Below are positions 9,147 to 15,655 of a DNA stretch of 64,000 bases, one piece after another. Source of the stretch: Urbifossiella limnaea (GTDB taxonomy: Bacteria > Planctomycetota > Planctomycetia > Gemmatales > Gemmataceae). The position numbers and the translations under genes are program-made. The notes beneath the pieces are model-generated. The model saw nothing but the letters and a program-made list of their open reading frames with translations, did no database searches and was not told the origin of the DNA. The DNA is taken from positions 3,208,322 to 3,272,321 of the forward strand of contig NZ_CP036273.1 of assembly GCF_007747215.1 (NCBI RefSeq). The letters run 5' to 3'. Numbering within the stretch: the stretch's first letter is position 1; every line of letters begins with the position of its first letter.

Positions 9147-9874
9147 CCCGGGGGTGCCTCGTTCACGGTCGCGTCGAAGGACTGGATGAGCCGCTTGTCG
9201 AACCGCTTCTTCAGCTCCAGTTGCATCTCGACGACGCGCTTGCTCGGCAGCGCCTTCTCGCACGCCACCTGCACGTGCGGCGGCTGCGTCGCCTCGCCGA
9301 GCAGGGCGTCGAGCGCCTTCAACGCGTCCTCGGGGCTGCCGAGCCGGGCGTACTCCGGCCGCGGGGCCGTCTTGCCGACCCGCAGCGCGTAGTACACGTC
9401 CTCCTCGGACGCCTTCTGGATGTTGATCGTGATGGCGTTGGGGTCGTTGGTCAGTGTGCCCGCGTGCTTCATGTCCGGCACGTCTACCGGCGAGAGCGCG
9501 CCCGTGGCCGAGACGATGACGAAAAACACGAGCAGCACCATGCTGATGTCGATGAGGGGGATCATGTCCACCTCGTCGTCCTCGGCCTCGCGGACCTTCC
9601 GGCCGTGGCTTTCGGGCTCGACCGGCTCCGGCAGCTCGACTTCGCCGCCCTCCGCGCCCGGGGCCGTACCCGACCCCGGCAGGTAGTCGGCGAACAGCTC
9701 CCACGTGCCGACGGTGCGCCAGTCGCGGTCGCCGCTGCCGGCGGGGCGGAGCTGGTCGGCGGCGCCCAGCCGGCCCTCGCGGACCCAGTCGGCGACGACT
9801 TGGTACGGCACGCCGCGGTAGACGGTGTTCGCCGTCACGTACCACACGTCGAGGGCCTTCGGGGCGCTAGCCAC
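9143..9874 (-). CDS. ExbD/TolR-family proton-channel subunit, first copy, GYF_2-like N-terminus
   Basis: A 243-residue ExbD/TolR protein. DEVDMIPLIDISMVLLVFFV (about residues 100-120) holds the conserved membrane Asp. The N-terminal WYVTANTVYRGVPYQVVADW is a typical GYF_2 (DUF4339) opening and is followed by an acidic linker. It overlaps exbB by 8 bp and the next exbD by 4 bp, giving a tight three-gene operon. Two unlike exbD genes beside one exbB suggest a heterodimeric stator plug. The energised partner (TonB-like, Tol-like or gliding-type) cannot be fixed from the sequence, but the convergent gene at 7498 is a candidate. Confidence 0.87.
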   Translation of the reverse strand: MASAPKALDVWYVTANTVYRGVPYQVVADWVREGRLGAADQLRPAGSGDRDWRTVGTWELFADYLPGSGTAPGAEGGEVELPEPVEPESHGRKVREAEDDEVDMIPLIDISMVLLVFFVIVSATGALSPVDVPDMKHAGTLTNDPNAITINIQKASEEDVYYALRVGKTAPRPEYARLGSPEDALKALDALLGEATQPPHVQVACEKALPSKRVVEMQLELKKRFDKRLIQSFDATVNEAPPG

Positions 9875-10592
9875 GGCTCGCCCCCCGGGCCGGGGCGCGG
9901 GCCGGCCGAGCGTCCTCCTCGTCCTCGCGCTTCTTCGGCGGGGCGAGGAGGTTCGGGTCCTTCTTGAAGTTGGTGACCAGCGCGATGAGCTTCGACCCGG
10001 CCTGCTTCGTCTTCGTCTCGAAGTTGGCGATCCACGCCTTGAACAGCACGTGGCTGAACACCAGTGGGATGGCGGTGAACAGCCCCAGCGCCGTGGCGAA
10101 CAGCGCCAGGCCGATCTTCGACGAGTGCCCGCCGATGTCCTTGGCGCCGCCCTTGTTCGCCGCCTCGCCGATGGCGTTGAACGTGTTGATCATCGAGATG
10201 ACGGTGAACAGCAGCCCCACCATCGTGGCGATCTTGGCGAACGCCAGGATGGTCGGCAGGAGGGCGTTGAGCCGGGGCACGATTTCCAGCTCGGTCTCGG
10301 CCGCCATGCTGCGCCGCATCGCCGCCGCACCCTGGTCCGACGCTTCGAGCCCGGCGACGAACAGGCGGCTCGGAATCAGCCCCTTTTCCTCGCGGCACAT
10401 CTCGGTGGCCCCGGCGATGCCGCGCTTGCGGAGCGTCTCCTGAAAGTCGGGGAGGAAGTCGTCGAGGTCGGTGCGGGCGGTGTTGTTGAGGAGGAGCCGC
10501 CAGATCACGAGGCCGGCGCCGATCAGCGACATGATGACCAGCGGGGCGGCGAAGTACCACTCGCCGATGAAGAAGTCGGTAACCGCTTTCAT
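9867..10592 (-). CDS. exbB: MotA/TolQ/ExbB proton-channel family protein
   Basis: A 241-residue inner-membrane protein with three membrane helices in ExbB/TolQ arrangement: about residues 15-35, then ILAFAKIATMVGLLFTVISM (about 118-140) and IGLALFATALGLFTAIPLVF (about 160-185). A long cytoplasmic loop lies between the first two. The last two helices carry the family's Gly/Ala-rich packing. It is the first gene of the exbB-exbD-exbD operon and uses the proton-motive force to drive a periplasmic partner. Upstream lies a 23-bp inverted repeat that belongs to the end of the EF-G gene. Confidence 0.9.
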   Translation of the reverse strand: MKAVTDFFIGEWYFAAPLVIMSLIGAGLVIWRLLLNNTARTDLDDFLPDFQETLRKRGIAGATEMCREEKGLIPSRLFVAGLEASDQGAAAMRRSMAAETELEIVPRLNALLPTILAFAKIATMVGLLFTVISMINTFNAIGEAANKGGAKDIGGHSSKIGLALFATALGLFTAIPLVFSHVLFKAWIANFETKTKQAGSKLIALVTNFKKDPNLLAPPKKREDEEDARPARAPARGASRG

Positions 10593-10679
10593 GCGGGCTC
10601 ACCCGGGCGGGGACGTGACGGGGGACGGCGCTGCACTTCATTATCGGAGAGCGCCACGCGGAAACAACAAGAGTCTCCC

Positions 10680-10751
10680 CGAGCCGGCGGCGTCAGCCGT
10701 CGGAGCCTTCCGCAAGCGCCGCAGACTACGACGGCTGACGACGCCGGCTCG
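10680..10751. terminator. Long imperfect hairpin after EF-G-like gene
   Basis: 23-nt arms (10680-10702 and 10729-10751) are complementary except for one mismatch, around a 26-nt loop. It lies 6 bp past the EF-G-like stop on the minus strand. It probably ends that transcript and insulates the exbB operon. Confidence 0.65.
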
Positions 10752-10757
10752 GTGCGG

Positions 10758-12905
10758 TTACTCGTCGTCCTCGTCGTGCGCCACCTTCGCCTTGCTGACG
10801 ATCTGCTGCTGCACCGCCGCCGGCACCAGGTCGTAGTGGCTCAGCTCCATCGCGTACGAGCCCTGGCCCTGAGTCATGCCGCTCAGCTGGGCGGCGTACC
10901 GCGTCACCTCCGACAGCGGGGCGCGGGCGTAAATCACCGTCATGTCGCCCGGCAGGCTGTCCTGGTTCTCCACGTGCGCCCGCTTCGTCGGCAGGTCGCC
11001 CAGCACCGCCCCGACGTACTTCCCGGGAACGGTGATCTCCAGCTTCACCACCGGCTCCAGCAGCGCTGGCCGCGACGCCAGGAACGCCTTGCGGAACGCG
11101 TGCCGGGTTGCCGTCTTGAAGGCCGCTTCCGACGAGTCCACGTCGTGGTACTTCCCGAAGTGAACTTCCACCGCCACGTCCTGGATGCGGTACCCAGCCA
11201 GCACGCCGCGCTCGAGCATCTCCTTGCAGCCCTTCTCGATCGCCGGCAGGAAGTTGTTCGGGATCGTGCCGCCGACGATGTGGTCGAGGAACGCGAAGTT
11301 GCAGCTCGGGTCGTAGTGGACGTGCCGCAGCTTCTCGAACCGGCTCTTGTTGGCGAACTGCTCCTCGCAGTCCTGCTGCGTCTTGATGTCGCGCGACAGC
11401 GGGTACGTGCGGATGTGGACCTCGGCGAACTGGCCGCGGCCGCCGGTCTGCTTCTTGTGCTTGTGGTCGCCCGCCCCCTCGCCGTGGATCGTCTCGCGGT
11501 ACGGGATCTTCGGCTCCTTCGTGTTCACCTCCACGTTGAACCGCGCCTTGAGCCGCTCGCGGATGATGTCGAGGTGGAGCTGGCTCACGCCGCTGATGAC
11601 GAGTTCGTGCGTCTGCGGGTCGTGGCTCACCTTCACCGTCGGGTCTTCCTCCGCGATCTTGTGCAGGCCGACGGAAATCTTCTGCTCGTCGCCGCGGTTC
11701 TTCGGCTCGACCGCGAGGCCGAACATCGGCGTGGGGAAGTGCGGCAGCGGCAGCTTCGGGGCGTGCGCCGTGTGGGCGATGGTGTCGCCGATTTCGAGCC
11801 CCTCCACCTTGGCGATGGCGACGATGTCGCCGGGGCCGGCGTCCTGCACCTGGCTCGTCGTCTTGCCTTGAACTTCGAGCAGGTGGCCGACGCGGATTGT
11901 CGAGCCGTTGCGGAGGTTGACGACGTTGTGGTTGTGGTGCAGCGTGCCGGCGAGGACGCGGACGAAGCTGAGGTGCCCGACGAACTTGTCGTTCACCACC
12001 TTGAACACCTGCGCGACGAACTCCTCCTGCTCGGTCGGCTGCAGCTGGTGGGTGCTCCCGTTGGCGCCGACCATGAGGCCGTCGAGCCGCTTACGGGCGA
12101 AGCTCGGCGACAGGCCGTAGCGGGAGAGCGCGTCGAGCAACTCGCGGACGCCCTTGTCCTTCTTCGCCGCGGTGCAGAAGATCGGGATGAGCGTGCCGGC
12201 GTCAAGCGCTCGGGTGATGTCCGCCTCCAACTCGGCGACCGTCACCTGCCCCTCGGTCAGGTACTTTTCCAGCAGCGCCTCGTCGCTCTCGACGACGGCC
12301 TCGATCAGCCTGCTGCGGGCCTCCGCGACGTCGACGGGGCACCCGGGCGGGATGTACGTCTTGGGGTCGAGGAGGCAGTACACCTCGCGCATCCCGGGGC
12401 CGGTGCGGTCGGGCACGTTGAACAGCACGCAGTTCTTGCCGAACGCCTCCTGAATCTGGCCGACGAGCGTCGGCAGGTCCACGCCCTCGGCGTCGAGCTT
12501 GTTGACGACGACGGCCCGGGACAGGCCGAGGTTCGTGGCCTCGTGGAACATCTTTCGCGTGGCCGGCTCGATGCCGTTGACCGCGGACACGACCACCACC
12601 GCGGTCTCGACCGCGGCCAGGGCTTCGAGCGCCGCGCCGATGAAGTCGGGGGAGCCGGGGGCGTCGAGGATGTTGAGGTGTTTGCCGGCGTGGTCGGCGT
12701 GGAGGACGTGGGTGTCGATGCTGAAGTGGTGTTTGTGCTCCTCGTCGTCGGCGTCGGCGACCGAGGTGCCGTCGTCCACGCTCCCCAGGCGCTCGACGGC
12801 GTGGGCGTCGAACAGGAGGGCGTCGGCGAGGGTGGACTTGCCCGCGGCCCGGTGCCCCACGAGGGCAATGTCGCGGACGTTCTCGACCAGGTGCTTGACG
12901 GCCAT
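10758..12905 (-). CDS. fusA2: Elongation factor G-like protein (EF-G-2 type)
   Basis: A 715-residue translational GTPase. The P-loop is GHRAAGKST (normal EF-G: AHxDAGKTT), G3 is DAPGSPDF instead of DTPGHVDF, and G4 is NKLD. Domains II-V follow in EF-G order, with YETIHGEG-like and HIVGGTIPNNFLPAIEKG segments in domain IV. Loss of the His in the DTPGH motif and the unusual P-loop place it with the EF-G-2/FusA2 paralogues rather than the main translocase. These bind GTP and ribosomes, but their role is less defined. The start is the ATG at 12905, giving MAVKHLVENVRDIALVGH. It ends at a long hairpin. A canonical fusA should exist elsewhere. Confidence 0.85.
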   Translation of the reverse strand: MAVKHLVENVRDIALVGHRAAGKSTLADALLFDAHAVERLGSVDDGTSVADADDEEHKHHFSIDTHVLHADHAGKHLNILDAPGSPDFIGAALEALAAVETAVVVVSAVNGIEPATRKMFHEATNLGLSRAVVVNKLDAEGVDLPTLVGQIQEAFGKNCVLFNVPDRTGPGMREVYCLLDPKTYIPPGCPVDVAEARSRLIEAVVESDEALLEKYLTEGQVTVAELEADITRALDAGTLIPIFCTAAKKDKGVRELLDALSRYGLSPSFARKRLDGLMVGANGSTHQLQPTEQEEFVAQVFKVVNDKFVGHLSFVRVLAGTLHHNHNVVNLRNGSTIRVGHLLEVQGKTTSQVQDAGPGDIVAIAKVEGLEIGDTIAHTAHAPKLPLPHFPTPMFGLAVEPKNRGDEQKISVGLHKIAEEDPTVKVSHDPQTHELVISGVSQLHLDIIRERLKARFNVEVNTKEPKIPYRETIHGEGAGDHKHKKQTGGRGQFAEVHIRTYPLSRDIKTQQDCEEQFANKSRFEKLRHVHYDPSCNFAFLDHIVGGTIPNNFLPAIEKGCKEMLERGVLAGYRIQDVAVEVHFGKYHDVDSSEAAFKTATRHAFRKAFLASRPALLEPVVKLEITVPGKYVGAVLGDLPTKRAHVENQDSLPGDMTVIYARAPLSEVTRYAAQLSGMTQGQGSYAMELSHYDLVPAAVQQQIVSKAKVAHDEDDE

Positions 12906-13012
12906 GATGGGCCTCCACGGAAGGGAAGGGCGGCCCGGCGGGTCGGAGTACCCGGGGAGAGGTGGCTCGGCGGCGTGCGCGCCTCGCGGGGGAGCCCCCG
13001 CGGGGTGGCGCG

Positions 13013-13756
13013 TCAGAGGAGTCGCCTGTCGGGCACGGCGGTCGCGCGGACCAGTTGAAGAACAGACCCGAGATCGATCGCGCCTTCGTACAGCGCCCGG
13101 CCGATGATCGCCCCCGGCAGCCCCGCTTGAGCTAGCCGCAGCACGTCGTCGGCCGAACTGACCCCCCCGCTGGCGATGACGGGGAGGGAAATCGCCGCCT
13201 TCAGCTCCGCCAGCGCGGCGAAGTTGGGGCCGGCCATCATGCCGTCCGTGGCGATGTCGGTGGCCACGACCGCGGCCAGCGGGGCGTCTTGCACCCGGCG
13301 GGCGAGGTCCACGGCCTTCACGCGCGACACGTCGAGCCACCCCTCGGTGGCGACGTAGCCGTCCTTCGCGTCCAACCCCAGGACGATTCGCCCGGGGTGC
13401 TTGTGGGCGGCGGCGAGGAGCCACGCGGGGTCCTTCAGGGCCTTCGAACCGAGGACGGCCCAGCGGATGCCCCACGAAAAAACGGCGTCGAGGTCGGCGT
13501 CGGTGCGGATGCCGCCGCCGAGTTGAACGGGTACACCGGCGGCGCCCACGATGCGGCGGATGACCTCGCCGTTGACGGGCGTGCCGGCCTTCGCGCCGTC
13601 GAGATCGACGACGTGAAGGCGGTCTGCGCCCTGGCTCACCCACTGGCGGGCAACCGCAGCTGGGTCGTCGGAGAAGACGGTTTCCCGCGAGTAGTCGCCC
13701 TGCCGGAGGCGGACGCAGCGGCCGCCGAGCAGGTCGATCGCGGGGTAGAGGAACAT
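13013..13756 (-). CDS. hisA: ProFAR isomerase, histidine biosynthesis
   Basis: A 247-residue (beta/alpha)8 enzyme. It isomerises 5'-phosphoribosyl-formimino-AICAR-nucleotide to its ribulosyl form, step 4 of histidine synthesis in the cytoplasm. The N-terminal YPAIDLLGGRCVRLRQGDY contains the catalytic Asp8. LGGGIRT, DIATDGMMAGPN with the second acid region, and the C-terminal IASGGVSS and GAIIGRALYEG are phosphate-binding motifs. Full family length. No other his gene is adjacent, so the pathway genes are scattered. It lies 107 bp upstream of the EF-G-like gene on the same strand. Confidence 0.96.
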   Translation of the reverse strand: MFLYPAIDLLGGRCVRLRQGDYSRETVFSDDPAAVARQWVSQGADRLHVVDLDGAKAGTPVNGEVIRRIVGAAGVPVQLGGGIRTDADLDAVFSWGIRWAVLGSKALKDPAWLLAAAHKHPGRIVLGLDAKDGYVATEGWLDVSRVKAVDLARRVQDAPLAAVVATDIATDGMMAGPNFAALAELKAAISLPVIASGGVSSADDVLRLAQAGLPGAIIGRALYEGAIDLGSVLQLVRATAVPDRRLL

Positions 13757-13826
13757 CGAATCCGTCCGCGGGGAGAAGCCGCCGCTATTCTCCGGCGGCC
13801 GCGCGGCGGAAGCAAGGGGGTTGGCG

Positions 13827-14672
13827 CTATTCGAATGATAACGCGAGGTCGCTCGTCGCGCCCGCCGTCACGCCGACGGGCGTCGTGCGCTCCAACGGCG
13901 GTCCGTAGGTCATCCGGCTGACGAGCCCCGTCTCCGGGTCGCGGTCCTGCCGGGCCGGCCGCCAGTTGGGGTGCCACGCCACCACCTCGACGCGCCCCGC
14001 CGGCACCTGCGGCAGCGAGAACCGACCCGCGTCGTCGGTGAGCGTCCAGTACGGGTGGTCGGACACGAACAGGTCCGCCCGCGCCCAGTAGAGCCCGGTA
14101 CCGCTCGACAGCTCGACCCGGCCCGGTTGCTCGAACTTCCTCACCCGCGGCGAGTCGGCGGCCGGCAGTGCCAGGCTGAAGAAGTCGTCGCCGCGGCCGC
14201 GGAGGATGTGGTACACCGGCTCGCCCGACGCGAACTGCACCTCGGCGAACCGCCGCACGAACCCGACGCGGCCGACGCCGCCCTGAATCACGCGGATGGC
14301 GCCGTCCGCGATTTCCACCCGCACCGGCGGATGGTCCCACGGCCGCGCTGCCGCTGAATCGACCCCGCGCAGCGAGACGACGACGCCCGCGAGGCCACGC
14401 GACGTCGGATCGATTCGCGGCTGATAGGGACCCCTCAATGACTTCGTCACGAAGTTCCCACCGGCGGCTGCGACGCCGTACAGGAACGTCGGCTGGTCCG
14501 GCGACGCGCCCCCCCACGTCACCCGGCCGGTGATCGTGCCGCAGCGTGCGGGATCGAACCGCTGCTCGGAGCTCGTCGGACTCGGCGCCGCGGGGTCGGG
14601 GAGAAGAAACGTCGGTTGCGTCCCGCAGCCGACCGCAAAAAGTAGGGCGAAGCAACTCACTCGGCGGAACAC
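13827..14672 (-). CDS. Lipoprotein with carboxypeptidase-regulatory-like domain
   Basis: A 281-residue lipoprotein: signal peptide with lipobox AVGC (Cys at about residue 16), then a Pro/Ser linker. The body starts CGTITGRVTWGG, a transthyretin-like sandwich opening, and a second copy of that fold near the C-terminus reads TDDAGRFSLPQVPAGRVEV (about residues 218-236). The middle resembles the cupredoxin-like proteins that often accompany such domains in planctomycetes, but I see no clear Cys/His copper set. Function unknown. It is divergent from the cupin gene (start 14,741). Confidence 0.7.
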   Translation of the reverse strand: MFRRVSCFALLFAVGCGTQPTFLLPDPAAPSPTSSEQRFDPARCGTITGRVTWGGASPDQPTFLYGVAAAGGNFVTKSLRGPYQPRIDPTSRGLAGVVVSLRGVDSAAARPWDHPPVRVEIADGAIRVIQGGVGRVGFVRRFAEVQFASGEPVYHILRGRGDDFFSLALPAADSPRVRKFEQPGRVELSSGTGLYWARADLFVSDHPYWTLTDDAGRFSLPQVPAGRVEVVAWHPNWRPARQDRDPETGLVSRMTYGPPLERTTPVGVTAGATSDLALSFE

Positions 14673-14740
14673 GCACGCACCTCGTCGGGGGGCCGCCGTG
14701 CGGCTAGCCTGAAGTGGACTTGGTTCACGGGGACACAGCG

Positions 14741-15097
14741 ATGCCGACCGCGACCCGCGGCTACCTGGTTCGCCGCGCCGCCGACGCCCCGACGGTGCCG
14801 TGCCCGTGCGGCGACAGTACCCGCATCCTGACCGCCGCCGACGGGGCGCCTCTGTCGCTACACGTCACGTCGATCCGCGACGCGGTGCGGCACTACCACC
14901 GCGAGACGACCGAGGTGTACTACATCCTGTCGGGCACGGGCAAGATGGAGTTGAACGGCGACTGGGTGGACGTGGAAGCCGGCACGGTGCTGTGGGTCGA
15001 GCCCGGGACGAGGCACCGACTCGTGAGCAAGACGGGAGTGACAACCGTGGTCGTCGCGCTACCAGCGTTTAATCCTGAAGACGAGTTTTTCGACTGA
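14741..15097 (+). CDS. Small single-domain cupin
   Basis: A 118-residue cupin. Motif 1 is seen in HYHRETTEVYYILSGTGKME, with two His and a Glu for metal binding, and motif 2 is PGTRHRLVSK with the fourth ligand. The ATG at 14741 is used, with GGGGA 8 bases upstream. An in-frame GTG at 14714 would add nine residues outside the fold. Single-domain cupins include sugar epimerases, dioxygenases and small binding proteins, and the substrate cannot be told. It is transcribed away from the lipoprotein gene, with no operon partner. Confidence 0.8.
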   Translation: MPTATRGYLVRRAADAPTVPCPCGDSTRILTAADGAPLSLHVTSIRDAVRHYHRETTEVYYILSGTGKMELNGDWVDVEAGTVLWVEPGTRHRLVSKTGVTTVVVALPAFNPEDEFFD

Positions 15098-15380
15098 CGC
15101 GCATTTGCCCGAGCAATAATTGTATCTTCGGCACAACTTCGCTCCCGGGTATGAGCTCATTTCCGGTCAGAAATCTGACAGCCGCGTTGCGTTCTGAGCC
15201 GATTTTCTTGTGGTGCCACGAAACTTATTGGCCTGCCGCCTGAATCCGGGCGTGCCGGGGCGCAAAACGCCAGAAATCGGCCTCAATACCCCTTGCGGAT
15301 TAATTGAGGTCCGGCGAAACTAGCGGCAGCGAGTTCAGCTAGCAGCGGATGTTCTTTCACCCCCTCACGGAGAGGACTCC
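15098..15380. other. Intergenic leader region, no gene seen
   Basis: This 283-bp stretch is less GC-rich than its surroundings. It holds no convincing ORF. It ends in a good ribosome site (GGAGAGGA) directly before the ATG at 15381, so it probably contains that gene's promoter, but I cannot place -35/-10 boxes with confidence. Confidence 0.4.
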
Positions 15381-15596
15381 ATGTTTCGTACGCGCCTCAG
15401 TCTAACCTGGCTCGAATCCCGCGACGTCCCGGACGGCGGCGGGGTCGACCCGACTGTCATCATTCCGCCGCCCAGCGGCAGCAACCCGCCGATCTACGAC
15501 CCGGGCAACGGCAGCGGCATCGACCCCAGCCAAGGGCCGATCGGCGGCGGCGGCACCAGCAGCGGCGGCACCCCGCCGTACGTTCCCGGCCCGTGA
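15381..15596 (+). CDS. Small Gly/Pro-rich protein with LESRDVP motif
   Basis: A 71-residue protein. The first 17 residues, FRTRLSLTWLESRDVPD, match the short N-terminal motif (LExRxVP) that I recall from many large secreted planctomycete proteins. The rest is a low-complexity tail of Gly, Pro, Ser and Asn with no fold. It could be a free-standing export-tagged peptide or the stump of a larger surface protein. A proper ribosome site and a strong terminator after the stop support an expressed unit. Function unknown. Confidence 0.55.
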   Translation: MFRTRLSLTWLESRDVPDGGGVDPTVIIPPPSGSNPPIYDPGNGSGIDPSQGPIGGGGTSSGGTPPYVPGP

Positions 15597-15610
15597 TTCC
15601 GGTTGTCGCT

Positions 15611-15648
15611 GCGGCCCCGGTGGGCTCCCTGTTCACCACCGGGGCCGC
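15611..15648. terminator. Bidirectional terminator hairpin
   Basis: A perfect 13-bp stem (15611-15623 / 15636-15648) with a 12-nt loop, lying between the convergent 71-residue gene and the kinase gene. Confidence 0.7.
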
Positions 15649-15655
15649 GTCGGTT

